Of a DNA stretch of 57,403 bases, positions 8,324 through 18,300 are shown one piece after another. Position numbers and translations under genes: made by a program. How positions within the stretch are numbered: the stretch's first letter is position 1; each line of letters starts with the position of its first letter. The notes beneath the pieces were generated by a model that was not told where the DNA came from, made no database searches, and saw only the letters and a list, made by a program, of their open reading frames with translations. Source of the DNA: JAFARZ01 sp035651595 (GTDB lineage: Bacteria > Actinomycetota > Actinomycetes > Streptosporangiales > Streptosporangiaceae); assembly GCA_035651595.1 (NCBI GenBank), contig DASRFJ010000209.1:1-57403 (forward strand), given 5' to 3'.

Positions 8324-9984
8324 CCAGCATGAACGGCCACGAGCGCACCGACATCGTGGTGATCGGCAGCGGCTTCGGCGGCGCGATCACCGCCTACCAC
8401 CTGGCGGCGGGCGGCGCCAAGGTCGTGGTACTCGAGCGCGGGCCGTGGGTGCCGAGCGACGAGTTCGACCACGACTTCAAGCTGGGCACGTCGTCCACCA
8501 GGATCTTCGACTTCGTGGCCGGGGACGGCATGAGCATCCTCGGCGGCAACTGCGTCGGGGGCGGCAGCGTCGTGTACTTCGCCACGATGCCGCGCGCCCC
8601 CCGGTTCACCTTCGAGCGCCAGGGCAGCATCGGCAGGCGGATGTGGCCGGCGGCCATCACCAGGGACGCCCTTGACCCGTGGTACGACCGGGTGGCCGAA
8701 GCCCTGCCGATCTACCGGCAGTCCTGGGACGACGTCCCGTATCCGGGTGGCCTGTGGGCCGCCGCGTGCGACCACGCGGGGCGCACCGCCAACCTGCCCA
8801 ATGTCGCGATCGACACCTCGCTGTGCACCAACTGCAACTGGATGATGGCCGGCTGCAAGTTCGACGCCAAGCGGTCCCTGCTGCTGAACTACCTGCCCGC
8901 GGCGGTCTCGCACGGCGCGCAGATCAGGCCGCTGCACGAGGTGCAGAAGATATCCAAGGCCGACGGCTGGTACCGGGTGCACTACAACCTCATCGACGAC
9001 GAGGACTACCGGGTGAGCACCGGCGGCGGCACGATCGACGCCAAGATCGTCATCGTGGCCGCGGGGGCGGGGGCCACGCCGGTGATCCTGCAGCGCTCCG
9101 AGCCCGAGCTCGGCACGATGCCGCACGGTGTCGGCCGGTACTTCTCCGGCAACGGCGAGCGGCTCAACACCGCGATCATCGACGAGGACAAGGCCCGCGA
9201 GGTGCTCGGCCTGCAACGGCCCGACGGCCGGGCATACGCGGCGAACCAGATCGGCCGCGGGCCGACGGTGGTCTGCTGGGATCACGTCGACGGCGCACTG
9301 CCCGAGCACTCCAGGTTCGCACTCGAGCAGCTGTACTTCCCGCCCGGCCTCGGCACGATCCTGGCGCAGGCGCCGGGTGCCGAGGGCACCGCCTGGTTCG
9401 GGCCGCAGAAGAAGGAGATGCTGCGGCACTTCCAGTCCTGGCTGACGATCTTCATCCTGTCCGAGGACAACAACGAGGGCGTGTTCGGGCCGCCGCCGCC
9501 GACCGGCAACGCGGTCCGCATCTCCCAGCAGATGCTCGGCCGCGGCAACCTCAGCTACGAGCCGAGCAAGCAGACGCTGCGCGGCTGGGCCGAGGCGGAC
9601 GCGGAGATCAAGGACATCCTCGAACGGGACGGCCTGGCGCGCGTCCGGCCGTGGACCAACGACGTGGTGGGCGCCTACACGGTGCACCCGCTGTCGTCCT
9701 GCCGCATCGGCGACGACCCCGCCACCTCCGCGCTCGACGACCGGCACGAGCTGCGCGGCCACCCGGGCATCTTCGTCACCGACGGCTCGGCGGTGCCCGG
9801 CGCGCTCACCGTGAACCCGGCGCTGACCATCGCCGCGCTGGCCGAGCGCGCCATCCCCGGCATCGTGCGCGCCGCGCAGGAGCGGGGCATCGAAGTCACC
9901 TACGGCGCCCCGGCGCCGGACGGCGCGAGCAGCGCCCGGCGCGCGGCGATGCCGGCGCTGGCGAGCCTAGGAGCACAACAATGA
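8320..9984 (+). CDS. GMC / cholesterol-oxidase-like FAD oxidoreductase
   Basis: 554 aa. The N-terminal Rossmann motif GSGFGGAITAYHLAAGG is followed by an acidic strand end (VVVLERGPW), typical FAD binding of the glucose-methanol-choline family. The C-terminal block VHPLSSCRIGDDP...TDGSAVPGALTVNPALTIAALAER is the family's conserved end and includes the catalytic-loop region. A cysteine-rich stretch (TSLCTNCNWMMAGC) lies mid-protein. It oxidises an alcohol to a carbonyl; the substrate is unknown. ATG 8320 follows CAGGAG and overlaps the previous stop by ATGA; its own stop overlaps the next gene the same way. Within an enediyne-type cluster it occupies the role of the E9-type oxidoreductase (assignment from memory). 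Confidence 0.85.
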   Translation: MTSMNGHERTDIVVIGSGFGGAITAYHLAAGGAKVVVLERGPWVPSDEFDHDFKLGTSSTRIFDFVAGDGMSILGGNCVGGGSVVYFATMPRAPRFTFERQGSIGRRMWPAAITRDALDPWYDRVAEALPIYRQSWDDVPYPGGLWAAACDHAGRTANLPNVAIDTSLCTNCNWMMAGCKFDAKRSLLLNYLPAAVSHGAQIRPLHEVQKISKADGWYRVHYNLIDDEDYRVSTGGGTIDAKIVIVAAGAGATPVILQRSEPELGTMPHGVGRYFSGNGERLNTAIIDEDKAREVLGLQRPDGRAYAANQIGRGPTVVCWDHVDGALPEHSRFALEQLYFPPGLGTILAQAPGAEGTAWFGPQKKEMLRHFQSWLTIFILSEDNNEGVFGPPPPTGNAVRISQQMLGRGNLSYEPSKQTLRGWAEADAEIKDILERDGLARVRPWTNDVVGAYTVHPLSSCRIGDDPATSALDDRHELRGHPGIFVTDGSAVPGALTVNPALTIAALAERAIPGIVRAAQERGIEVTYGAPAPDGASSARRAAMPALASLGAQQ

Positions 9985-10991
9985 GCAACGCGTTCCTCAC
10001 CAAGGGCGTCCGCAGGTCACTGGGCGAGATCCGGTACGTCAAGCCGGTCATGCCGGGTTCGGCCAGCGGCCTTGTCGCCGATGTCTACGCGCAGGCCGAG
10101 CGCGACTTCGGCCTGATCGCGGCGCCGCTCGCCATGCACTCCCCGGCCCCCGCGCTGGCCGCCGCGTCCTGGGCGATGCTGCGGGAGACGCTGCTGGCCA
10201 CGGGCTCGGTCCCGCGGGCCGAGAAGGAAGCCGTCGCCGCCGCCGTGTCGGCGGGAAACGCGTGCCCGTACTGCGTCACCGTGCACACCGCCACGTCCAA
10301 GGCGCTCGGCAACGAGCTGGACTCGGTCAACGACCCGGGGATGAAGGAGATCATCGCCTGGGCGCAGCAGAGCGGCCAGCCCGATCCGGCCCCGCTAGCC
10401 CACCCCGGTTACGCGGAACTCGCCGGGGTGGCGGTGACGTTCCACTACCTGAACCGCATGGTGACGATCTTCCTGCCCAAGTCGCCCCTGCCGTCGCTCA
10501 CGCCCAAGGCGGTCGGCGGCTGGGTCATGGACATGCTCGCCTCGGCCATGACCGCGGCCAGCCCGGCACCCGGCGCGGCGCTCACCCTGCTGCCCGACGC
10601 GCCGCTGCCCGACGAATTCTCCTGGGCGGCCGGCACGCCCCATGTGGCCGCGGCGTTCGCCAGGGCCAGCGCGGCCATCGAGGAAGCCGGGCAGCGAGCG
10701 GTACCGCCGCGGGTGCGGGAGTTCGTGCTCGATATCCTCGACGGCCAGACCGGGCAGCCGGCCGGCCCGAGCCGAGCCTGGGCCGACACCGAGGTCGCCC
10801 GCCTCGACAGCGCCGACCGCGCGGCTGGCCGGCTGGCGATCCTCACGGCACTCGCCCCGCACCAGATCACCCGGACCGATGTCGCTGAGGCGCGGCAGTC
10901 AGATGACGCGCTGCTCGCGCTGACCGCATGGGCGAGCATGGCCGCCGCGCGCAAGATAAGCTCGCGGCTGCGCCAGCTGTCAGCGCGGTAG
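9981..10991 (+). CDS. AhpD-like / carboxymuconolactone decarboxylase-family protein
   Basis: 336 aa, ATG 9981 with AGGAG. The hallmark is C95-P-Y-C98-V-T-V-H102, the CxxC...H redox/proton-relay motif of AhpD-like alkylhydroperoxidases, in the usual all-helical context (EKEAVAAAVSAGNACPYC). The protein is about twice the length of a single AhpD domain, and the C-terminal half has no motif I recognise. It may remove peroxide by-products or catalyse a redox step on the pathway intermediate. It is the last gene of the accessory operon; its 3' end overlaps the convergent SARP gene by 12 bases. Confidence 0.75.
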   Translation: MSNAFLTKGVRRSLGEIRYVKPVMPGSASGLVADVYAQAERDFGLIAAPLAMHSPAPALAAASWAMLRETLLATGSVPRAEKEAVAAAVSAGNACPYCVTVHTATSKALGNELDSVNDPGMKEIIAWAQQSGQPDPAPLAHPGYAELAGVAVTFHYLNRMVTIFLPKSPLPSLTPKAVGGWVMDMLASAMTAASPAPGAALTLLPDAPLPDEFSWAAGTPHVAAAFARASAAIEEAGQRAVPPRVREFVLDILDGQTGQPAGPSRAWADTEVARLDSADRAAGRLAILTALAPHQITRTDVAEARQSDDALLALTAWASMAAARKISSRLRQLSAR

Positions 10992-11807
10992 TCCCGCCCC
11001 GAGCCCCTCCTGGGCGAGAAACGAGTCCACGTCCAGGCTGGTGTGCTCGGACAGGATGTCCTGGTGAAGTCGCCGCAGCCGTGCGCTGGGGTCGACGCCG
11101 AGCTCGTTGTTCAGCGTGACGCGGAGCCGGTGGAACGCCTCCAGCGCCCGGGCGACATGGCCGGACCGGTACAGGGCGGTCATCAGCAGGCCCGCGAAAC
11201 TCTCGTTCATGGGATGCCGGGCGGCCAGCAGTGTCAGCTCGCCCAGGATGTCGGCGTGCCGGTTCAGGGCCAGGTCGGCCTGGATGCGGCGCAGCTGCAC
11301 GCCGAGCCGGGTTTCCTCCAGGGAGACCGCCTCACCCTCCAGCACGCGACCCTGCCGTACGTCCGAGAACGCGCCGCCGCGCCACAGGGACAGGGCGCGA
11401 CTGAGCGTCTCGGAGACGGCTCGCGGGTTGCCCGCCTCGGCGGCCTCGCGACCGATCCTGGCGAGCCGGTGGAACTCTTCGATGTCGGTGCGGCATTCGA
11501 GCTGGTATCCGGAGTGCATCGTCTGGAGGTACTCATTCGCGACCCGTGCGCGTGGCATGCCCGCCGCGAGCCTGCGTCGCAGGTAGAAGATGTAGGTCTG
11601 CACCGTGGCGGCCGAGCTGCGCGGCGGACGGTCGTCCCACAATTCCTCAGTCAGGGTGGCGACGCTGACGACCCGTCCGGCGTTGAGCGCGAGCAGTGCC
11701 AGCACCTGGCGCTGCTTGGCCGCACGGGGCGCGAACTGCAGTGTTCCTAGGCTCGCGGAAAACGGACCGAGCATTTGTATACTTATCTGCGCGGGATCCG
11801 TGAACAA
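10980..11807 (-). CDS. SARP-family transcriptional activator
   Basis: 275 aa. The N-terminal OmpR-type winged helix is seen in LGPFSASLGTLQFAPRAAKQ and ELWDDRPPRSSAATVQTYI, followed by a bacterial transcriptional activation (BTAD) domain (SLEETRLGVQLRRIQADLAL to the end). This is the short SARP form that activates secondary-metabolite operons by binding direct repeats near the -35 region. The only start near the GAGGAGGT binding site is TTG 11807, with 4 bases of spacing; the next in-frame ATG lies 33 bases further in with no site of its own. Divergent to the E4-E5-PKSE operon, so that 521-bp gap is the obvious target. Confidence 0.88.
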   Translation of the reverse strand: MFTDPAQISIQMLGPFSASLGTLQFAPRAAKQRQVLALLALNAGRVVSVATLTEELWDDRPPRSSAATVQTYIFYLRRRLAAGMPRARVANEYLQTMHSGYQLECRTDIEEFHRLARIGREAAEAGNPRAVSETLSRALSLWRGGAFSDVRQGRVLEGEAVSLEETRLGVQLRRIQADLALNRHADILGELTLLAARHPMNESFAGLLMTALYRSGHVARALEAFHRLRVTLNNELGVDPSARLRRLHQDILSEHTSLDVDSFLAQEGLGAGLPR

Positions 11808-12328
11808 GATACCTCCTCATCGGCTAGATTTGACCCGGTGTTCCAGCTGAGCATCCGTCGCATAAACGGCTCAATCCAGTGATACCGTCACGTTCCAGCC
11901 GTGAAAGTTTCATGAAGCGAACATGAGTATTTACTGACGGACGAGGGTCAGCCTGGCTCCTGGACACGGACCGGCGGGGCGTAGTAAGGCCCTGGGCAGC
12001 GGTCACGGTCCCCGGGCCACGGCCGCATAGGGGCGGCGCACCTCAGGAACCCCTTTCTCTGGAGCTACTCCCACATTCTGCGGCCTGCGGCGGCCCTGCC
12101 TCTTCGCGGTTGCTATCCCGCGTCTCACGCATTTGCGTGAAGTTCCTTTTACTCCTAACGACATTCGTCCTTCCCGTCGAGCCCTGCACCACGCGCACCG
12201 TGGCCCCCACGGCGTGTGCGTAATGCGCAAGACCCGAGATGGCGCAGGCTCGCGTCCGGCGCACCGTAGGCATGTAGACCTGAGGCCTTTCGGCACGAAT
12301 CGGATGCTCTCGTACCTGTGAGGGATGT
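11808..12328. promoter_or_regulatory. Divergent control region between SARP and the enediyne core operon
   Basis: 521 bp without a credible gene. It must hold the SARP and E4 promoters. Visible elements: two GTTCCAG copies about 60 bp apart on the SARP side, a TTCATGAA palindrome (at about 11908), a short perfect dyad CCGTGG-ccc-CCACGG (12198-12212), and two GCGCACCGT copies flanking the latter. I cannot assign a SARP operator with confidence. Confidence 0.5.
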
Positions 12329-14314
12329 ATGTCAATTTCGCGCGTCAGGTTCCGGCGGCTGATACCCGCCGCGGCCGCGATCGCACTGCTAGCGGGTTTG
12401 TGGGTCAACGCGACCCTCGCCGTCGCGTCACCCGTTAATGCCAGCAAGGTAGCGGCGGCGTACAAGTTCCAGGCAATGCCGATCGCGATGCCGCCCGGCT
12501 ACCACCCGACCCAGACGCTGCGCCCGGTCAACGGCGCGTACCAGCACCTGGTCTCGTGGATCTCGTCGGTGGGGGCCAGCATCGCGATGACCGACGTGAC
12601 CGGCCGCGGCCTGTCCGACGGCATGTGCATCGTCGACACCCGGTCCAACGACGTGATCATCACTTACGCGCCGACGGCGCCGGCGGCCGACCAGTTCACG
12701 CCGTTCGTGCTCGACCCGGCGCCGCTGCCGTACAACTCGACGATGGCCCCGATGGGCTGCGTGCCCGGCGACTACAACGGTGACGGGCGGATGGACTTCC
12801 TGGTTTATTACTGGGGCCGCTCCCCGATCATCTACCTGGCACGGTCCACCGCGACCGGGCCCTCGGCCAGCGCCTACAAGCCGGTCGAGCTGCTGCCGGA
12901 GGACGTGAACGGGCAGTACAACGGCCCCGACTGGAACACCAACGCGGTGGCCGTCGCCGACTTCGAGGGCAACGGGCGTCCCGACCTGTTCCTCGGCAAC
13001 TACTTCCCGGACTCCGCGGTGCTCGACCCGCACGGCATCAACAACGTGCAGATGCCCACGTCGCTGTCGGACGCGCAGAACGGCGGCGGTGACTACATGT
13101 TCCGCTGGCTCGGCGGCACCGCGGGCGCGAACCCGACGGTGAGCTACCAGATCGTGAAGGACGCGATCCCGTACGCCGACTCGACCGGATGGACGCTGGG
13201 CGCGGCCACCGCGGACCTGACCGGCAGCGGGCTGCCCGACCTGTACATCGCCAACGACTTCGGGCCGGGGCACCTGCTGTACAACCAGTCCACCCCCGGA
13301 CACCTCAAGTTCGGCCTGGCCTGGGGTCAGCGCGGGGCGCTCACGCCCAAGTCGTTCGTGCTCGGCCGGGGATCGTTCAAGGGCATGGGCGCCGACTTCG
13401 GCGACCTGGCCGGCAACGGCCGGTACGACCTGATGGTCAGCAACATCACCACCCCATGGGGCCTGCAGGAGAGCAACTTCGTTTTCATGAACCAGGCGAA
13501 CAACGGCAAGCAGATGCAGCAGGACCTGTCCAAGAGCATCGCGCCGTTCAACCAGGACGCCGAGCAGATGGGCATGGCGTGGACCGGCTGGACCTGGGAC
13601 GTGAAGTTCGGCGACTTCCTGAACAGCGGAAACCTCGACGTCGTCCAGACGGACGGCTTCATCAAGGGCACGATCGACCGCTGGAACTGGCTACAGGAAA
13701 TGGCCATGACCAACGACGACCTGCTCAGCAATCCGGCGAACTGGCCGCTGGTCGAGCCGGGCGACGACATCGCGGGCGACCAGTGCCCCGCCTTCTACGC
13801 CGACGGCGGCAACGACCAGTTCGTCAACATCGACCAGCAGCTCGGCATGTGCACCAAGGGCGGCAACATACCGACCAGGGGCGTCGCGATGGCGGATCCG
13901 CAAGGCAACGGCGTGCTTGACTTCGCGCTAGCCCGGCAGTGGGGCCCGCCGGCCTTCTACTCCAACCAGTCACCGAGTCTCGGGCACTACCTCGGCCTGA
14001 ACTTCTACCGGCCGGTCGCCGGCAGCACCGCGGGGCAGGGCCTGGAGGGCATGGGCACCCCCGCGTACGGCACGACGGTCACGATCGACACGCCGGGGCA
14101 CACGCAGGTCTCGCAGCTCGACGGCGGCAGCGGCAGCGCGGGCAAGCGCAGCTTCGAGGTCTCGTTCGGGCTCGGCTCCTACAGCGGCCCGGTGACGGTG
14201 CACCTCCAGTGGGCCGACACCAGCGGCCAGCAGCACCGGCAGACCATCACCCTCACCCCCGGGACCCACAACCTGATGCTCACCAGCAACGCTACGGAGG
14301 TTGCTAGCTCATGA
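12329..14314 (+). CDS. unbV: Enediyne biosynthesis protein E4 / UnbV (FG-GAP repeat, ASPIC/UnbV domain)
   Basis: 661 aa. It has an N-terminal Arg-rich start and hydrophobic core (RVRFRRLIPAAAAIALLAGL) fitting export or anchoring, then FG-GAP/VCBS-like calcium-type loops (DYNGDGRMDF, DFEGNGRPDLF, DLTGSGLPDLY, DLAGNGRYDLM) and a C-terminal ASPIC/UnbV-like domain (from about 565: GTTVTIDTPGH to QTITLTPGTHN). Family: E4, one of the conserved enediyne core cassette genes, with no settled biochemical role. ATG 12329 follows AGGGATGT. It overlaps E5 by ATGA and is the first gene of the core operon. Size matches known E4 proteins. Confidence 0.9.
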   Translation: MSISRVRFRRLIPAAAAIALLAGLWVNATLAVASPVNASKVAAAYKFQAMPIAMPPGYHPTQTLRPVNGAYQHLVSWISSVGASIAMTDVTGRGLSDGMCIVDTRSNDVIITYAPTAPAADQFTPFVLDPAPLPYNSTMAPMGCVPGDYNGDGRMDFLVYYWGRSPIIYLARSTATGPSASAYKPVELLPEDVNGQYNGPDWNTNAVAVADFEGNGRPDLFLGNYFPDSAVLDPHGINNVQMPTSLSDAQNGGGDYMFRWLGGTAGANPTVSYQIVKDAIPYADSTGWTLGAATADLTGSGLPDLYIANDFGPGHLLYNQSTPGHLKFGLAWGQRGALTPKSFVLGRGSFKGMGADFGDLAGNGRYDLMVSNITTPWGLQESNFVFMNQANNGKQMQQDLSKSIAPFNQDAEQMGMAWTGWTWDVKFGDFLNSGNLDVVQTDGFIKGTIDRWNWLQEMAMTNDDLLSNPANWPLVEPGDDIAGDQCPAFYADGGNDQFVNIDQQLGMCTKGGNIPTRGVAMADPQGNGVLDFALARQWGPPAFYSNQSPSLGHYLGLNFYRPVAGSTAGQGLEGMGTPAYGTTVTIDTPGHTQVSQLDGGSGSAGKRSFEVSFGLGSYSGPVTVHLQWADTSGQQHRQTITLTPGTHNLMLTSNATEVASS

Positions 14315-15354
14315 CCGCCACGATCCAAGCACAGGACGGCGCGCTCACCACGCCGCCCGCGAAGGCGAAGAAGGCGGCTGACCCCCGCTATCTGGCGCTG
14401 CGTAACTTCGCGATGTCGATCAGCGCGTTCAACGTCTTCGGCTACACCCTGCTCGGCTTCGAGCAACCCTGGTTGTGGGCCCTGTTCTCGGTCCTCGTCG
14501 GGTACACGACGGAGTTCGTCTTCGAGACGATCAGCGCCTGGGCCTTCCAGCGCCGCGCGGAGTACCGCGGCCGAGGCGGGCGCGGCGTGTACGAGTTCCT
14601 GCTTCCCGCGCACATCACCTCGCTCGCCATGAACATGCTGATGTACGCCAACAACCAGTACTGGCCGATCCTGTTCGGCGTGGTCCTGGCGGTCAGCGCC
14701 AAGTACGTGCTGCGCGCGCCGATCAACGGCAGGATGCGCCACTTCATGAACCCGTCCAACCTCGGCATCAGCGTCTGCCTGCTGCTGTTCGCCAAGTGGA
14801 TCAGCATCGCGCCCCCGTACATGTTCTCCGAGTGGGCCAGCTCCTACTTCCGCCTGTTCGTCCCGATCGTGATCCTGGTCTCCGGGACCGTGCTGAACAC
14901 GATGCTCACCAAGCGCGTCGCGCTGATCGTCGGCTGGATGGGCGGCTACTTCATCCAGGCGTTCGTCCGGCACTGGCTGTGGGGCATCCAGCTGAACACC
15001 GCGCTGACCGTGATGACCGGTATCGCGTTCGTACTGTTCACCAACTACATGATCACCGACCCGGGCACCACCCCGACCCGGCCGCGCGCGCAGTTCATGT
15101 TCGGCAGCAGCGTCGCCTTCGTCTACGCGGTGCTGATGCAGTTCAACATCGTCTACACCCTGTTCTTCGCGACCTCGATCGTCTGCGCCTTCCGCGGCCT
15201 GGGCTGGTGGGGCGCCTACTGGATGAAGAAGCGCCGGTCGGCGGGCGCCAGCCCCAACGGCGCGGTCCTCGCGACCCCGAGTCCCGTTGCCGAAGTAATC
15301 GCCAGCAATGGCGCTGGCACCAAGGTAACGGCGGGAGAAACGGTCACCACATGA
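14311..15354 (+). CDS. unbU: Enediyne biosynthesis protein E5 / UnbU (integral membrane)
   Basis: 347 aa with about seven to nine hydrophobic segments, a short soluble N-terminus rich in Ala/Lys, and a soluble C-terminal tail of about 45 residues. It resembles the RnfD/NqrB-like membrane fold described for UnbU. E5 is part of the minimal enediyne cassette (E3-E4-E5-E-E10) and always neighbours E4 and PKSE. Conserved-looking stretches include PINGRMRHFMNPSNLGIS and TNYMITDPGTTPTRPRAQ. Coupled to E4 and PKSE by ATGA overlaps on both sides. Its biochemical function is unknown; a membrane-bound redox role is a guess. Confidence 0.88.
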   Translation: MTATIQAQDGALTTPPAKAKKAADPRYLALRNFAMSISAFNVFGYTLLGFEQPWLWALFSVLVGYTTEFVFETISAWAFQRRAEYRGRGGRGVYEFLLPAHITSLAMNMLMYANNQYWPILFGVVLAVSAKYVLRAPINGRMRHFMNPSNLGISVCLLLFAKWISIAPPYMFSEWASSYFRLFVPIVILVSGTVLNTMLTKRVALIVGWMGGYFIQAFVRHWLWGIQLNTALTVMTGIAFVLFTNYMITDPGTTPTRPRAQFMFGSSVAFVYAVLMQFNIVYTLFFATSIVCAFRGLGWWGAYWMKKRRSAGASPNGAVLATPSPVAEVIASNGAGTKVTAGETVTT

Positions 15355-18300
15355 GTACGCCCATTGCCATCGTCGGTGTCGCCTGCCGGTATCCCGACGC
15401 AAGTTCTCCCGCGGACCTGTGGGAGAACGCGCTCGCCGGACGCCGGGCGTTCCGCCGGATCCCGGACGAACGGCTGCGACTCGACGACTACTGGTCGCCG
15501 GATCCGGCCGCACCGGACAAGTTCTACACCCGCAAGGCCGCGGTCATCGAGGGCTTCGAGTTCGACCGGGTGAAGTACAAGATCGCCGGCAGCACGTTCC
15601 GCACCACGGACATGACGCACTGGCTGGCATTGGACACCGCCGCCCGGGCGCTCGACGACGCCGGCTTCGCCGACGGCGACGGGCTGCCCAAGGCGAGCAC
15701 GCTCGTGATCGTCGGGAACAGCCTGGCGGGCGAGTTCACCCGGGCCAACCTGATGCGGCTGCGCTGGCCCTATGTCCGGCGCACGCTGGGCGCCGCGCTC
15801 GGCGAACTCGGCTGGGACGACGCCAGGCTGGCCGGCTTCCTGGCCGGCCTGGAGGAACGGTACAAAAGCGCGTTCCCGCCGGTCGACGAGGACACGCTGG
15901 CCGGCGGTCTATCGAACACGATCGCCGGCCGGATCTGCAACCACTTCGACCTCGGCGGCGGCGGCTTCACCGTCGACGGTGCCTGCTCGTCGTCGCTGCT
16001 GTCCGTGGTGACCGCGTGCGCCGCGCTCAGCGACGAGGCGGCGGACGCGGCGGTGGCCGGCGGCGTCGACCTGAGCATCGATCCGTTCGAGATCATCGGG
16101 TTCGCCAAGACCGGCGCCCTCGCCACCGGCGAGATGCGGGTCTACGACCGGAACTCCAACGGCTTCTGGCCCGGCGAGGGCTGCGGCATGCTCGTGCTGA
16201 TGCGCCGCGACGACGCGGAGGCCCGCGGGCTGCGGATCTACGCGACGATCACCGGCTGGGGGTACTCCTCGGACGGGAAGGGCGGCATCACCCGGCCGGA
16301 AGCGCACGGGCACGAACTGGCGATCAGCCGGGCCTACCGGGTGGCCGGATACGACTTCCGCACAGTCGGCTACCTCGAGGGCCATGGCACCGGGACCGCG
16401 GTCGGCGACGCCACCGAGCTGGCCGCGTTCTCCAACGCCCGCAAGGGCGCCCACGCCCCGGCCGCGATCAGCACGATCAAGGGCAACATCGGCCACACCA
16501 AGGCGGCCGCGGGCGTCGCCGGCCTGATCAAGGCCGTCATGGCCGTACACAACCAGGTCATCCCGCCGGCCACCGGGCACTACCAGCCCGCCGAGATCCT
16601 GACCACCGAGCACCCCGCGCTGCGCGTGCCGAACACGGCGGAGCTGTGGCCGGACGGGCAGCCGGTGCGCGCGGGCGTCTCGTCCATGGGGTTCGGCGGG
16701 ATCAACGCGCACGTCGCGCTCGAGGGCGACCCAGCGGTCCGCCGGACGAGCATCGACGCCAGGACCAGGCGGCTGGTCAGCTCCCGCCAGGACTGCGAGG
16801 TGCTGCTGCTCGACGCGGAGAGCACCGCCGACCTGCGCGGCAAGGTCGCCGGCCTCGCGGAGCTGTGCGAGCGGCTCGCGTTCGCCGAACTCGGCGACCT
16901 AGCGGCCACCCTCGCCAGGAAGCCAGGCGGCGGCCCGGTGCGGGCCGCCGTCGTCGCGTCCTCCCCCGATCAGGCGGCCGAGCGGCTGGGCAAGCTGCTC
17001 CCGCTGCTCACCGAGCTGTCGGCCGACGGGACGCCGCGGGTGATCGACGTGGCCGGCGGCCTGTTCGCGGCCAGCCTGTCCGAGGGTAGCGAGGCCGGTG
17101 CTCCGCGCATCGGCTACCTGTTCCCCGGGCAGGGGTCCGGCACGGGAACCGAGGGGGCGCTGCGGCGGCGGTTCGGCGCCGTGCTGCCCGCCCCGTTCAC
17201 CGCGCCGGCCGACGGTGACGTGGTCGCCACCGCCGTCGCCCAGCCGCGCATCGTGCGGTCCTCGGTCGACGGGCTGCGGATCCTGTCCCGCCTCGGCATC
17301 GAGGCGGACGCGGCGGCCGGGCACAGCCTCGGCGAGCTGACCGCGCTGCACTGGGCCGGCGCGATGGACGAGGCAAGCCTGGTCGAACTCGCCACCGAGC
17401 GCGGCCGGGTGATGGCCGAGGCGAGCGCGGGCGGCGGCGCGATGGCCGGCATCGCGGCCGGCCCCGACGTGGTCGAGTCGCTGCTAGACGGGGCCGAAGA
17501 CGTCGTCATCGCCGGCTACAACGGGCCGAACCAGACCGTGATTTCCGGTCCCGCCGGTGCCGTGGAGAAGGTCTGCCGTGTCGCGGCGGACGCCGGCCAC
17601 ACGATCGCCAGGATCCGGGTGTCGCATGCCTTCCACTCCCCCGCCGTGGAACCGGCGGCCGCGGGACTGGGCCGGTACCTGGCAGGCCGCGAATTCCAGC
17701 CGCTGACCGGGCGCGTGCTGTCGACCGTCACCGGTGCCGCGCTGCCGGACGACACCGACGTGCCCGAACTGCTGATCCGCCAGGTACGTGACCCGGTCCG
17801 GTTCAGCCAGGCCGTCGCGGCGATGGCCGACGGCGTGGACCTGCTCGTCGAGGTGGGCCCGGGACGGGTGCTGTCCGGCCTGGCCGAGCAGATCGCGCCG
17901 GACGTTCCCGTCGTCGCGGTCGACACCGACGGCCCCTCGCTGGCCGGGCTGCTGTCCGCGGTGGCCGCCGCCTACGTGCTCGGCGCGCCGGTCCGGCCCG
18001 ACGGGCTGTTCGCGGACCGGTTCACCCGGCCGTTCCCGGAAGACAAGACGTTCCGGTTCTTCGCCAGCCCGTGCGAGTCCGTGCCCGCGGACACGGCGGT
18101 CAGCCACGCCAGCGACGTCCTCGCGGCGCGAAGCCAGGAGGCCAGCGCCGAAGCACCTGTGTCGTTCGGAGGAATCAGGGAATCGTTTGGAAGCGAAGAA
18201 CACAGCAGCCTAGAGATCCTGCGCCGGCTAGCGGCGGAGCGCGCCGAGCTGCCGCTGGAGACGGTCCGGTCCGACAGCCATCTGCTGGACGAGCTGCACC

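Noticed and set aside
8679..9980. An in-frame 5' extension of the AhpD-like gene by about 430 residues
   Set aside because: The extension is the out-of-frame reading of the GMC gene; AGGAG and the ATGA overlap place the start at 9981.
12003..12335. 110-residue frame antisense to the E4 promoter
   Set aside because: Low-complexity Arg/Pro text with no binding site; it occupies the region that must contain the divergent promoters.
14475..15350. An in-frame 5' extension of the PKSE
   Set aside because: It is the wrong-frame reading of E5; PKSE homology starts at MSTPIAIVGVACR (15351) with an ATGA overlap.
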